From an uncultured Faecalibacterium sp. (lineage in GTDB: Bacteria > Bacillota > Clostridia > Oscillospirales > Ruminococcaceae): DNA of 48,150 nucleotides. Of the stretch, positions 33,150 through 41,369 are shown piece after piece. The stretch covers positions 1 through 48,150 of the forward strand of contig CALWZL010000009.1 in assembly GCA_944385995.1 (NCBI GenBank), in the 5' to 3' direction. The notes beneath the pieces were generated by a model. The model worked only from the letters and a program-made list of their open reading frames with translations, did not search any database and had not been told where the DNA came from. Every line of letters begins with the position of its first letter. Within the stretch, counting starts at the first letter, position 1. Made by a program: the position numbers and the translations under genes.

Positions 33150-33172
33150 TGAGAGAAGGAGAGTGTTTTTGT

Positions 33173-33811
33173 ATGGCGCGCTGTGTGATTCTGTCGGCCT
33201 GCCCGGTGGGGGCGGAACTGGCCGGGCTGCTGCGGCCCGACGACTACCTGATCGCCTGTGATGCGGGCTACCGCAGCTGCCAGGTGCTGGGCCGGCAGCC
33301 CGACGCGGTGGTGGGGGATTTCGACTCCGCCCCCCGGCCGGAGGTGCCGGCCGGAGAGGAACTGGTGGTGCTGCCCCACGTCAAGGACGACACCGACACC
33401 GAATACGCCGCCCAGCTGGCCGCCCGGCAGGGGTTCCGGGAGGTGCTGATGCTGGGCTGTCTGGGGGGCCGCCGTCTGGAACACACCCTGGCCAACCTCG
33501 CCACCGGCCTGGGGCTGGAAAAGCGGGGGGTCCGGGCCACGCTTCAGGACGAGCGCAGCCGGGTCACCTACCTGCTGGCGGGCCAGACCCGCAGCTATCC
33601 CAGGGGGGATTACTTCTACCTGTCGGTGTTCCCGATGGAAGGGAAGGCCGCAGGGGTGAACATCCGGGGGGCCTTCTATGAGCTGACGGATGCCGAGCTT
33701 TCCGCCGCCTATCCCCTGGGGGTCAGCAACGAGTACGCCCCCGGGTCGGACTGCATCACCCTGTCGGTAAAAGAGGGGGCCCTGGTGGTGGTGGAGACCA
33801 GGGCCGACTGA
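33173..33811 (+). CDS. thiN: Thiamine diphosphokinase
   Basis: A 212-residue enzyme that pyrophosphorylates thiamine to TPP. The N-terminal domain has LIACDAGYR, PDAVVGDFDS and KDDTDTEYA (substrate and metal binding acidic residues), then GCLGGRRLEHTLAN. The C-terminal beta-sandwich has the usual LSVKEGALVVV end. The ATG 33173 is chosen with AAGGAGAG upstream; the open frame before it is an rsgA shadow. The gene rpe, which often sits between rsgA and thiN, is absent. Confidence 0.93.
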   Translation: MARCVILSACPVGAELAGLLRPDDYLIACDAGYRSCQVLGRQPDAVVGDFDSAPRPEVPAGEELVVLPHVKDDTDTEYAAQLAARQGFREVLMLGCLGGRRLEHTLANLATGLGLEKRGVRATLQDERSRVTYLLAGQTRSYPRGDYFYLSVFPMEGKAAGVNIRGAFYELTDAELSAAYPLGVSNEYAPGSDCITLSVKEGALVVVETRAD

Positions 33812-33879
33812 GCCGGAACATTTTGAGCCGTTCCCGCTTATAATGGAGCAGAAACCATGGAAAGGCAGGGAATGACTGG

Positions 33880-33966
33880 ATGCAGATGATCGTGATTAAG
33901 AGCCCCAAATGCCTGGCCGGACTGCTGCGGATGCTGTTCGGCATCAAGAAGGACCGGGAAGGCTGA
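33880..33966 (+). CDS. spoVM: SpoVM-like spore coat anchor microprotein (28 aa)
   Basis: A 28-residue protein, MQMIVIKSPKCLAGLLRMLF and then GIKKDREG. It matches the pattern of Bacillus SpoVM (26 aa, MKFYTIKLPKFLGGIVRAML then GSFRKD): a short beta start, a Pro near residue 9, an amphipathic helix with Gly pairs, and a basic end. Both have the helix that senses the curved forespore membrane and anchors SpoIVA. AAAGG/AGGGA lies 8 nt before ATG 33880. A second in-frame ATG at 33886 gives a 26-residue form. It follows thiN, its place in Bacillus, and is followed by sipL and spoIVA. A TATAAT lies at 33840-33845 with no SigA -35 at proper spacing. Confidence 0.85.
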   Translation: MQMIVIKSPKCLAGLLRMLFGIKKDREG

Positions 33967-33981
33967 CAGGGCAGAAAAGAA

Positions 33982-34022
33982 GCCCGCAGGATGGCGCAGC
34001 AAGGCCGTCCTGCGGGCTTTTT
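33982..34022 (+). terminator. Terminator after spoVM
   Basis: A perfect 10-bp stem, GCCCGCAGGA (33982-33991) with TCCTGCGGGC (34008-34017), is followed by a run of five T. It lies 15 nt after the spoVM stop. Confidence 0.92.
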
Positions 34023-34029
34023 GGCGCCG

Positions 34030-34058
34030 TTCTATCCGGTTTTGGCCCCGCATACAAT
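34030..34058 (+). promoter_or_regulatory. SigE-like sporulation promoter of sipL-spoIVA
   Basis: CATACAAT (34051-34058) is an exact match to the -10 preferred by the mother-cell sigma factor SigE. Fourteen nt upstream lies TTCTATC (34030-34036), a partial match to the SigE -35 (kmATATT). The distance to the ATG at 34102 is 43 nt. In both B. subtilis and C. difficile spoIVA is SigE dependent. Confidence 0.65.
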
Positions 34059-34101
34059 GAACCATGCGCTGTACAAAGGACAGGAAAGGAGCGCCGTAAC
34101 C

Positions 34102-35616
34102 ATGGAACTGAAGGTATTCCGTGATATTCTCTACGCCGGCGGCGGGTGCTGCACCGTCAAGGCGGAAATCCCGGTGGAAACCGAAATTTTGATTTCGGAC
34201 TATCTGCCCCAGGTGTTCAAGATTGTGAAATGCTTTGCGCGGCCGGTGGTGCTGCAAAAGCAGCTGCAGCCGGGCAAATTGACGCTGGAGGGGTACATCC
34301 GCTGTACCGTCTACTATCAGGGGGAGGACGGGGCGGGGCTGTGCCAGACCGAACAGAAAATCCCCTTCAACAAGGCGCTCGACCTGCCGGACTTTGCCTT
34401 TTCCTCCTGGAGCGCAGCGGTGGAGGGGGAGACCGAATACATCAACTGCCGGGCGGTGAATTCCCGGCGGATCGAGGTGCGGGGGGCCTATGGCCTGGTG
34501 GCGTCGGTGTGCACCCAGTGCAGCACCGAGGCCGTCACCGCCCTGGCCGACTGCGGGATTCAGCAGCGGCAGGCCACCCTGCGGGGGGTGCGCCGGGCGG
34601 CAGTTCTTGACAAGCTGATCGCGGCGGACGGGGCCATGCAGTTTGACCAGCCCCCGGCGGCGATTCTGGATGTCACCGGCAGCGCCGCGGTGGGGGAGCT
34701 GAAACTGTTGACCGGCAAGGCGGTGGTCAAGGGAGAAATCCACGCCCAGTGCGCCTGGCGGGCCAAGGGCAGCAGTGCCCTCCAGGGGCAGGCGGTGACC
34801 ATTCCCTTCAACCAGATTTTGGACGTGGAGGGGCTGACCGAGGACTGTCAGTGTCAGTGCGCGGTGGAGCCGGTGGGCTTTGCGATTGCAGAGGGGGAGG
34901 ACGGCAGCCCCGGCAAGCTGACCGCCACCTCCATGCTGCACCTGCGGGCCTGGCGTCCCTATGAGCTGAACTGCGTCACCGACGCCTTTTCCACCCAGTA
35001 CCAGGTCCGCAGCGAGGCGGCGCCCCTGACGGCGGAACAGCTGGCCTGCACCCTGAACGACACCGCCGCGGTGACCTGTTCGGGGCCGCTGCCCGATGAA
35101 AACACCCGGCTTCTGGCCTGTTTTGCCGCCTTCGGCCCGGTCTGCGTCGAGCAGCGGAGCGATGGCCCGGTGCTGACGGCCCGGGTTCTGGTGACGGCCT
35201 TCGGTCAGAACAGCCTGGAGGAGATCGAGAGCTATGACAAGTCGGCAGAGCTGGCCATTCCGCTGCCGGTGAGCCCGGCGGGAGAGCTGTACCCCGAGTG
35301 TTGGCTGTCGGCCCAGGATGTCCAGGCCAGCTGTTCGGGTGGAACCCTGGAAGTGACGGTCACCGTCCGGGCCCAGGGGGCCATCCTCAGCCGGGAGAGC
35401 CGGCCCTTCATCAGCAGCATCGAGATCGGGGAGCCGCTGGCCCCCGCCGACCCCGAGATTTCCCTGCGGGTCTATTACGCCCAGCCGGGGGAGGAATTGT
35501 TTGACATTGCCCGGCGGTTCCATGTGTCGCCGGGCCAGATGCTGGAGGCCAACGGCCTGGAGCCCGACACCCGCACCCTGGCGGCGGCCCGCCGCCTGCT
35601 GGTGCCCGGCGCCTGA
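34102..35616 (+). CDS. sipL: SPOCS/DUF3794 and LysM protein, SipL-like spore coat morphogen
   Basis: A 504-residue protein. It starts MELKVFRDILYAGGGCC and contains two SPOCS (DUF3794) type beta-rich regions, about 30-160 and 165-300, with a third weaker one up to 430. A C-terminal LysM domain follows (YYAQPGEELFDIARRFHVSP to RRLLVPG, about 455-504). This layout is that of SipL of Clostridioides difficile, whose LysM domain binds SpoIVA to build the coat. The gene sits directly before spoIVA (14-nt gap), which supports the assignment. ATG 34102 is chosen because AAAGGAGCG precedes it and it lies downstream of the SigE-like promoter. Confidence 0.88.
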   Translation: MELKVFRDILYAGGGCCTVKAEIPVETEILISDYLPQVFKIVKCFARPVVLQKQLQPGKLTLEGYIRCTVYYQGEDGAGLCQTEQKIPFNKALDLPDFAFSSWSAAVEGETEYINCRAVNSRRIEVRGAYGLVASVCTQCSTEAVTALADCGIQQRQATLRGVRRAAVLDKLIAADGAMQFDQPPAAILDVTGSAAVGELKLLTGKAVVKGEIHAQCAWRAKGSSALQGQAVTIPFNQILDVEGLTEDCQCQCAVEPVGFAIAEGEDGSPGKLTATSMLHLRAWRPYELNCVTDAFSTQYQVRSEAAPLTAEQLACTLNDTAAVTCSGPLPDENTRLLACFAAFGPVCVEQRSDGPVLTARVLVTAFGQNSLEEIESYDKSAELAIPLPVSPAGELYPECWLSAQDVQASCSGGTLEVTVTVRAQGAILSRESRPFISSIEIGEPLAPADPEISLRVYYAQPGEELFDIARRFHVSPGQMLEANGLEPDTRTLAAARRLLVPGA

Positions 35617-35630
35617 GAGGAGGGGAAACC

Positions 35631-37112
35631 GTGGAAAATCCTGTACTGTATCGGGAGATCGGCCAGCGGACCGGCGGCGACATCTACATCGGGGTGGTGG
35701 GCCCGGTGCGCAGCGGCAAGAGCACCTTCATCAAGCAGTTTATGGAAGAACTGGTGCTGCCCTCCCTGACCGATCCCGCCGCCCGGACCCGGGCCCGGGA
35801 TGAGCTGCCCCAGTCGGCGGCGGGCCGGACCATCATGACCACCGAGCCCAAGTTCATCCCGGAGGCGGCGGTGCCGCTCCAGCTGGAGGGGGGCGGGGAG
35901 TGCCGGGTCCGGCTGATCGACTGCGTGGGCTACATGGTGGAGGGGGCCATGGGCCACGAGGAGGACGAAAAGCCCCGGATGGTGAAGAGCCCCTGGTTTG
36001 AGGAGGCGGTGCCCTTTGACCTGGCGGCCGAGACCGGCACCCAGAAGGTGATCCGGGACCATTCCACCATCGGGGTGGTGGTGACCACCGACGGCTCCAT
36101 CAGCGACATTCCCCGGGCGGGGTACGAGAAAGCCGAAGCCCGGGTGATCGGTGAGCTGGAGGAGCTGGGCAAACCCTATGTGATTTTGCTCAACAGCGCC
36201 CATCCCGACTCCCCCGAGACCCGGCAGCTGGCGGCGGGGATGGAGGCGCGGTATGGCCGTTCGGTGCTGCCGGTGAGCTGCGTGGACCTGGACGCCGCGG
36301 CCCTGGAAAAGATTCTGGAGTCGGTGCTGTATGAGTTCCCGGTCCGGGAGCTGGATTTTGCGATGCCCCGGTGGGTGACCATGCTGGACAGCGGCCACTG
36401 GCTCCAGAGCGGGGTCTATGAGGCGGCTTTGAACTTTGCGGCCAGCATCACCCGGATGAAGGACCTGCGGGCCGCCGAGGGCGGGGAAGCCCTGGCCTGC
36501 GACGCCATCCAGCGGTCGGCGGTCACCGGGATGGACCTGGCCGAAGGCAGCGTCAAGGTGACGGTGGAGCTGAAGCCGGAGGTCTTTTACCAGGTCCTCA
36601 GCGAACAGACCGGGCTGGAGATCGGAGACGAGGCGGGGCTGATGCCCTGCATCATCGAGCTGGCCCGGGCCAAAAAGGAGTACGAGCGGCTGCGCAGCGC
36701 CCTGGAGCAGGTGGAGGCCACCGGCTACGGCATTGTGATGCCCTCCATCGACGAGCTCCACCTGGAACAGCCCGAGATTGTCCGCCAGGGCGGCCGGTAC
36801 GGGGTCCGGCTGGAAGCCAGCGCCCCTTCCATCCACATGATGCGTGCGGTGATCCGCACCGAGCTCAGCCCCATTGTGGGCAGCGAGCGCCAGAGCGAGG
36901 AACTGGTCCAGAGCCTGCTGTCCGACTTCGAGGACGACCCGGTCAAGATCTGGGAGTCCAACATCTTCGGCAAGAGCCTCCACGATCTGGTGAACGAGGG
37001 ATTGCAGGCCAAACTGCTCCACATGCCCCAGGAGGCCCGCACCCGGATGCAGGAGACCCTGGAACGGGTCATCAACGAGGGCTGCACCGGCCTGATCTGC
37101 ATTCTCCTGTAG
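35631..37112 (+). CDS. spoIVA: Stage IV sporulation protein A (coat morphogenetic ATPase)
   Basis: A 493-residue ATPase that polymerises on the forespore membrane to form the coat base. It begins MENPVLYREIGQRTGGDIYI, has Walker A VGPVRSGKST, the Walker B region VRLIDCVGYMVEGA and the distal PVSCVDLDA. The length equals that of Bacillus SpoIVA (492). The C-terminal end CTGLICILL is the part that contacts SpoVM in Bacillus. It is co-transcribed with sipL. Repeat element AC copy 2 follows within a few nt of the stop. Confidence 0.97.
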   Translation: MENPVLYREIGQRTGGDIYIGVVGPVRSGKSTFIKQFMEELVLPSLTDPAARTRARDELPQSAAGRTIMTTEPKFIPEAAVPLQLEGGGECRVRLIDCVGYMVEGAMGHEEDEKPRMVKSPWFEEAVPFDLAAETGTQKVIRDHSTIGVVVTTDGSISDIPRAGYEKAEARVIGELEELGKPYVILLNSAHPDSPETRQLAAGMEARYGRSVLPVSCVDLDAAALEKILESVLYEFPVRELDFAMPRWVTMLDSGHWLQSGVYEAALNFAASITRMKDLRAAEGGEALACDAIQRSAVTGMDLAEGSVKVTVELKPEVFYQVLSEQTGLEIGDEAGLMPCIIELARAKKEYERLRSALEQVEATGYGIVMPSIDELHLEQPEIVRQGGRYGVRLEASAPSIHMMRAVIRTELSPIVGSERQSEELVQSLLSDFEDDPVKIWESNIFGKSLHDLVNEGLQAKLLHMPQEARTRMQETLERVINEGCTGLICILL

Positions 37113-37115
37113 CAG

Positions 37116-37289
37116 CCAGGGGGAACCCATTTCTGCCTGCATTCGCAGGTCAGAAATTCCTTCCCCCTGGTATCCCCCTGGGGACAAAATATTCCGGCGA
37201 ACCATGCACTCGCCTTGCGGCTCGCACACTCTCGCCGGAATATTTCCCTGTATGTGTCCGGGCCGTACGCACATGTCGTCCGGTCCGGA
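37116..37289 (+). repeat. Structured repeat element AC, copy 2 (3' of spoIVA)
   Basis: Aligns over its whole length with 20618-20791. Part A keeps CCAGGGGGAA/TTCCCCCTGG and ATTTCTG/CAGAAAT. The main C stem is a perfect 13 bp (37187-37199 with 37233-37245) but has AAATATT where copy 1 has AAATTTC, and both sides are changed together. The last stem is TCCGGGCC/GGTCCGGA (37257-37264 with 37282-37289), again with changed but paired sequence. GCACATGTC in the loop and CTCGCACACTC are unchanged. It begins 3 nt after the spoIVA stop. Confidence 0.87.
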
Positions 37290-37299
37290 AATTTTTTAT

Positions 37300-37332
37300 A
37301 AAAAAAGCGCCGTCTGCATCAGCAGGCGGCGC
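37300..37332 (-). terminator. cstA terminator
   Basis: On the minus strand GCGCCG-CTGC pairs with GCAG-CGGCGC (one G-T pair, 4-nt loop), followed by a run of seven T. It lies 25 nt after the cstA stop. In the plus direction it could also end the spoIVA transcript after element AC. Confidence 0.9.
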
Positions 37333-37357
37333 TTTCTGGTTTCAGTCGGGAAAAAGA

Positions 37358-39052
37358 TTAAGCGGCGTGGGATTCGCTGTTGTGCTCAGCGCGGAAGTAG
37401 GACCGCAGGGAGTTGACCACGATGGTCAGGCCCAGGGCGATCAGCAGAACGGCGAAGATCAGCTGCAGGCCCTCCATCATGAAGGTGGCGCTGCCGGCCT
37501 GGAAAGCCTTGACCAGGGCGATCAGCCGCTCCACCAGGGCGGTGAAGGTGACGCAGAGCATGATAATCAGCGGCGGGAACAGCATCTTGTTGCTGCGGCC
37601 GGTGACCTTGAGGAAGACGCAGAGGGTCACCAGAACCAGAGCGCTCAGCAGCTGGTTGGCGGAGCCGAACAGGGGCCAGATGTTGGAGTAGCCCACCTTG
37701 GTCAGGATGAAGCCGCAGACCAGGGTGATGACGGTGGCAAAGTAGGTGTTGCACAGCACCTTCCGCCAGCCCTCGGCGTGGGCCATGTCGTCCACGCTGA
37801 ACAGCTCCTGGAAGCTCATCCGGCCGATGCGGGCCACGGCGTCCAGACTGGTGAGGGCCAGGGCCGACACGCACATGGTCATGAAGCACTGGGCCACATA
37901 GACGGGCACGCCGAACATCTCCAGGAAGCCGGCGACGCCGCGGCTGAAGATCTGGAACGGGGTGCCCACGGCGGCGGTGCCGTCAGCGGCAGCGGAAGCG
38001 CCGGCGACGCAGAGGGCCAGGACAGCCAGCAGGCTCTCCAGGACCATGGCGCCGTAGCCGACCTTCAGCATGTCCTTTTCGTTCTCGACGGTCTTGGAGG
38101 AAGTGCCGGAGGACACCAGGCTGTGGAAGCCGGAGACAGCGCCGCAGGCCACGGTGACAAACAGGATGGGGAACAGATCGCCCAGGCTGTCATTGTGGAA
38201 ACCGGTGAAGACCGGCAGGTTCATGGACGGATGGGCCACCAGCAGGCCGACGACGGCGCCGGCGATCATGCCGATGAACATAAAGGTGGTCATGTAGTCG
38301 CGGGGCTGTTTCAGCAGCCACATGGGCAGGACAGCCGCGAAGAAGATGTAAACAAAGGTGATATAAGTCCAGGTGGCCTGGTCGGCGATCAGGGGCATCA
38401 GCATGCCCAGGGCCAGGGCGGCCACGGTGCAGATCAGGCCGACGACGGCCTCTTTCCAGCCGGTGAGGTGGAAGTTCTTCTGGATCAGGCCGAAGATCAT
38501 CGCAAAGACGATGAACAGCAGGGAGATGGTGCCGGCGGCGCCGTTGGACTGCGCAGCCTCCACCAGGGCGCCGTCGGTGCCGAAGGCGTTGAAGGTGCCG
38601 GCCACCATGTCAGCGAAAGCGGCGATGACCAGCAGGGTGAACAGCCAGCAGAACAGCAGGAACAGCTTGCGGCCCAGCTTGCCGATGTACTTCTCAATCA
38701 GCAGGCCCATGGACTTGCCGTCGTTCTTGACGCTGGCATACAGGGCGCCGAAGTCGGTGACAGCGCCGAAAAAGACGCCGCCCAGCAGAATCCAGAGCAG
38801 GACGGGCAGCCAGCCGAAGGCCGCGGCCTGGATGGCGCCGGTGACAGGGCCGGCGCCGGCGATGGAGCTGAACTGATGGCTGAACACGGTCCAGCCGTCG
38901 GTGGGAACGTAGTCCTTGCCGTCGTTGAGACGGACGGCAGGGGTTTTGGCGGTGGGATCAATGCCCCAGGTCCTGGCGATCCAGCGCCCATAGAGGGTGT
39001 AGGCCGCAACCAGGCACACCGCCGCGATCAGGACGATAACGAGTGTGTTCAT
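37358..39052 (-). CDS. cstA: CstA family pyruvate/peptide transporter
   Basis: A 564-residue membrane protein with about 15 to 16 hydrophobic segments. It begins MNTLVIVLIAAVCLVAAYTL and has the family marks TDGWTVFSHQFSSIAGAGPV and CGAVSGFHSLVSSGTSSKT. CstA/BtsT proteins import pyruvate and have also been linked to peptide uptake. The ATG 39052 has AAGGGGAA before it; upstream codons in the frame fall inside the T-box leader. The T-box predicts control by uncharged tRNA, so import would rise when one amino acid is scarce, which fits a peptide or amino-acid-related substrate. Confidence 0.92.
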   Translation of the reverse strand: MNTLVIVLIAAVCLVAAYTLYGRWIARTWGIDPTAKTPAVRLNDGKDYVPTDGWTVFSHQFSSIAGAGPVTGAIQAAAFGWLPVLLWILLGGVFFGAVTDFGALYASVKNDGKSMGLLIEKYIGKLGRKLFLLFCWLFTLLVIAAFADMVAGTFNAFGTDGALVEAAQSNGAAGTISLLFIVFAMIFGLIQKNFHLTGWKEAVVGLICTVAALALGMLMPLIADQATWTYITFVYIFFAAVLPMWLLKQPRDYMTTFMFIGMIAGAVVGLLVAHPSMNLPVFTGFHNDSLGDLFPILFVTVACGAVSGFHSLVSSGTSSKTVENEKDMLKVGYGAMVLESLLAVLALCVAGASAAADGTAAVGTPFQIFSRGVAGFLEMFGVPVYVAQCFMTMCVSALALTSLDAVARIGRMSFQELFSVDDMAHAEGWRKVLCNTYFATVITLVCGFILTKVGYSNIWPLFGSANQLLSALVLVTLCVFLKVTGRSNKMLFPPLIIMLCVTFTALVERLIALVKAFQAGSATFMMEGLQLIFAVLLIALGLTIVVNSLRSYFRAEHNSESHAA

Positions 39053-39107
39053 GATTTTCCCCTTCTCTTGTTTCTTGATTTGGCCCAAAGCCAGCTGCCG
39101 GTGGATG

Positions 39108-39423
39108 AAAAAAGCCCCCGTCCGTGCACACAGTCTTGCAACTGGATGCAAAGACGAAGGCTGAATGCTCCGCGTTACCACTTTGCTTGCCGCCCGGGGG
39201 CGGCCCCTCTGCCGCGGCAGGGCACGACGGCCTGTACCACGTGCCCTGTGATAACGGTGGGCTTCCGGCGGGTGCTAATGGGCGCTGGGCCTTTCGCACC
39301 GGCTGCTTGCAGGGGATGGCCGGCCGGCTCCTTGCTGCCGCGTTTCCATCTTCGGCGGCTCTCTGGGAGCGGTGTGCGGGCAGGCAGATCCTGTTCATCG
39401 CATTTGGTATCTGGCTTTTGAAC
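39108..39423 (-). ncRNA. T-box riboswitch leader of cstA
   Basis: A minus-strand leader of about 315 nt. It has the Stem I AG bulge CAGAGAGCCG (39356-39365), a specifier-type internal loop between CUGCCUGC and GCAAGCAG, the T-box sequence UGGUAACGCGG (39170-39180) and a terminator ending in six T (39108-39162). UGGU pairs with a tRNA ending ACCA, so the tRNA has discriminator A. The specifier codon could not be fixed by eye. It starts from a SigA promoter and ends 55 nt before the cstA start. Confidence 0.92.
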
Positions 39424-39429
39424 GCCTCT

Positions 39430-39458
39430 ACAGTAGCACGATGGTGAAAGATTGTCAA
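39430..39458 (-). promoter_or_regulatory. SigA promoter of the T-box-cstA transcript
   Basis: On the minus strand TTGACA (39453-39458), 17 nt, TACTGT (39430-39435). A consensus -35 with a weaker -10. The region 39459-39555 between this promoter and the next terminator holds nothing I recognise. Confidence 0.8.
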
Positions 39459-39555
39459 TCGTCTGATGAGGATTTGTATGGTGTGATAAAACCGTGTCCG
39501 AAAGGTGAACAAACTTTGAACACTTTTTGGCCCTGCATCATCCCCCGGAGCACCC

Positions 39556-39597
39556 AAAAACCCCCGCCGGGCCGGCGGAAAGCCGGTCAGACGGGGG
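39556..39597 (-). terminator. Terminator after the DUF4364 gene
   Basis: On the minus strand CCCCCG pairs with CGGGGG and CCGGC with GCCGG in one hairpin, followed by a run of five T. It lies 7 nt after the stop. Confidence 0.87.
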
Positions 39598-39604
39598 CGG
39601 CGGT

Positions 39605-40159
39605 TCAGGGGTCCTCCTCGGTGAGCTTGTTGATGAGGAGCTGATAAATTTCGTTGCCCTTGAGGATGAACTGTTTTTTCACCAGTTCGGCGGTGAGGCG
39701 GTCGGGCATCCCCAGGTCCAGGCAGAACAGCTTTTCATCCAGGCGGTTGATGACGCAATGGACGGTGCAGTGGCCCATTTCGCCCTCGGTGATGGTGGCG
39801 CTGTATTCGGCCTGTTTGCGGGACCACAGCTGTGCCTTGAGGACGGCGGCCACCGCCTTTTCCCGGACGCTGCGGGGCAGGTCGTAGGCCAGCTCTCCGG
39901 CCACCTTGCGGCCCTTGTCGGTGATGGTGTACAGGCCCTCGCCGTCCTGCTGGACCAGGCCCTGACGCCGGATGTCGTCCAGTCCCGAGCCGATCTCGAA
40001 ATAATTCACCAGCTGGGTATCCATCAGGGCGGTTTCCAGCTGCCGCTGGGAGACGGCGCCGGTGTTCTGGACCAGATAGCACAGCAGCAGCCGAATCTCG
40101 GTGCTGGTGGTCAGGCCGCCGGGCCGGACTCCGGCGGTAAAGGCTTCGCGTTCAGCCAT
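39605..40159 (-). CDS. DUF4364 family winged-helix protein
   Basis: A 184-residue protein. The first 95 residues have a PadR-like winged-helix pattern (TEIRLLLCYLVQNTGAVSQR, YFEIGSGLDDIRRQGLV, YTITDKGRKVAGEL). The remainder is the mixed domain typical of DUF4364, a family of Firmicutes with unknown role, probably DNA-binding. It has its own promoter with the -35 overlapping the end of the S1-domain gene upstream. Confidence 0.85.
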   Translation of the reverse strand: MAEREAFTAGVRPGGLTTSTEIRLLLCYLVQNTGAVSQRQLETALMDTQLVNYFEIGSGLDDIRRQGLVQQDGEGLYTITDKGRKVAGELAYDLPRSVREKAVAAVLKAQLWSRKQAEYSATITEGEMGHCTVHCVINRLDEKLFCLDLGMPDRLTAELVKKQFILKGNEIYQLLINKLTEEDP

Positions 40160-40224
40160 GTTTCTTCACATCCTTTATGCTGAGGGCGGGCGGGAGCCCG
40201 CCGGTAGAAATCCTGTCCTGTACC

Positions 40225-40253
40225 AGTATAAAAGGTTTCGGCCGGATTTTCAA
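40225..40253 (-). promoter_or_regulatory. SigA promoter of the DUF4364 gene
   Basis: On the minus strand TTGAAA (40248-40253), 17 nt, TATACT (40225-40230). The -35 overlaps the stop codon of the upstream S1-domain gene. A hairpin GGCGGGC/GCCCGCC (40186-40203) lies in the leader. Confidence 0.83.
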
Positions 40254-41185
40254 GCCGGATTGCAGGCCGGGCAGGCGAATTCGGTGACGATCTGTTTTTT
40301 GCTCTCGGGGGTGGAATAGACCCACCGGTCGATGTGGCCGCCGGTGACAAAGTATTGCAGGTCGAACCGGTGGTTCTGGCCCAGGCTGCGGTTGACGATC
40401 ACCAGCTTGATCTTCATCTTTTCGGGCAGGATGCTCTTGATGTAGACGCTGACCGCCTGTCCCGGGCGCAGGTCGGGGCAGCTCTCGGCCAGCCCGGCCA
40501 GATTGGGGGCAATCTCCACAAAGGTGCCGTATTCCTCGATGCTGCGCACGATCCCCACCACCGTCTCGCCGGGGGAGAAGGCGGCGGCGTTCTCGGCCCA
40601 GGTGCCCAGCAGTTCCCGGATGGTGAGGACAAACCGGCCCTGGGCGTCCCGGCTGCGGATGGCACAGAGGATCTGCTGGCCCACGCTGACCCGGTCGGCG
40701 GGGGAGGAGATCCGGCTCACCGACATGCAGTCGATGGGCAGCAGGGCGCTGATGCCGCAGCCCACGTCGCAGAACGCCCCGAAGGACTCGATGTGGGTCA
40801 CGGTGCAGGGCAGAATGTCCCCGGGGACCAGGGTGTCCAGGTATTCCTCCCGGCACATCTGCTGGGCCCTGGCCCGGGACAGCCGGTAGAAGGGCCGGCC
40901 CTGGGCGTCCTCCTCCATCCCCTCAATCACAAAGCAGGTGGCCCGGCCCACCCGGGTCAGGACGGCAATGTCCCGCACCGCGCCGGTGCCGGCGCCCTCG
41001 GCGCAGTCGGCAAAGGGCATAATCCCCCGCACGCCTCCCAGCTCAAAGCGGAGCTGGCGCTGGGTGTCAAAGGCCAGGGCGGTGCTCTGGAGGATTTCCC
41101 CGCCGGCGATGGCGGCCCGCAGCTCGGCGCTGCTCAGACGGGAAGCGTCCCGGTAATTGCCTTCGGTTCTAAAGCTTTGCATCAT
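40250..41185 (-). CDS. S1 RNA-binding domain protein
   Basis: A 311-residue protein with two S1 (OB-fold) domains, about 120-190 (VPGDILPCTVTHIESFGAFC) and about 205-275 (GETVVGIVRSIEEYGTFVEI). The N-terminal 110 residues resemble the start of Clostridia ribosomal-protein-S1-like paralogues. The C-terminus has a short CPAC motif. It likely binds RNA or the ribosome. It is not the full S1, which has four or more domains. The Met pair at 41185/41182 leaves the start ambiguous by one codon; AGAGG is 8 nt from the first. Confidence 0.85.
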   Translation of the reverse strand: MMQSFRTEGNYRDASRLSSAELRAAIAGGEILQSTALAFDTQRQLRFELGGVRGIMPFADCAEGAGTGAVRDIAVLTRVGRATCFVIEGMEEDAQGRPFYRLSRARAQQMCREEYLDTLVPGDILPCTVTHIESFGAFCDVGCGISALLPIDCMSVSRISSPADRVSVGQQILCAIRSRDAQGRFVLTIRELLGTWAENAAAFSPGETVVGIVRSIEEYGTFVEIAPNLAGLAESCPDLRPGQAVSVYIKSILPEKMKIKLVIVNRSLGQNHRFDLQYFVTGGHIDRWVYSTPESKKQIVTEFACPACNPA

Positions 41186-41277
41186 CTTTCATTCCTCTTT
41201 CTTCAGTTCTGTGGCATAGGCTGTTCAGGGCGGGGCAAGGGGCCCCGTACAGCATATGCGAATTTTTTGTGGGGTAT

Positions 41278-41306
41278 TTGCTTTTTACATGCGTTTGGTT
41301 TATACT
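41278..41306 (+). promoter_or_regulatory. SigA promoter of DUF951-prfA
   Basis: TTGCTT (41278-41283), 17 nt, TATACT (41301-41306). The leader before the ATG at 41370 is about 57 nt. It is divergent from the S1-domain gene. Confidence 0.82.
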
Positions 41307-41369
41307 ATGGAATGCGGTCCCGCCCGAAAGCGGACAGAGCCGCACAGCCAGTCAGAAAGGAGCCTGTCC

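Noticed and set aside
33824-33845. TTGAGC and TATAAT before spoVM as a SigA promoter
   Set aside because: The spacer is only 10 nt, too short for SigA. The -10 may be used with another sigma factor, but I could not match one.
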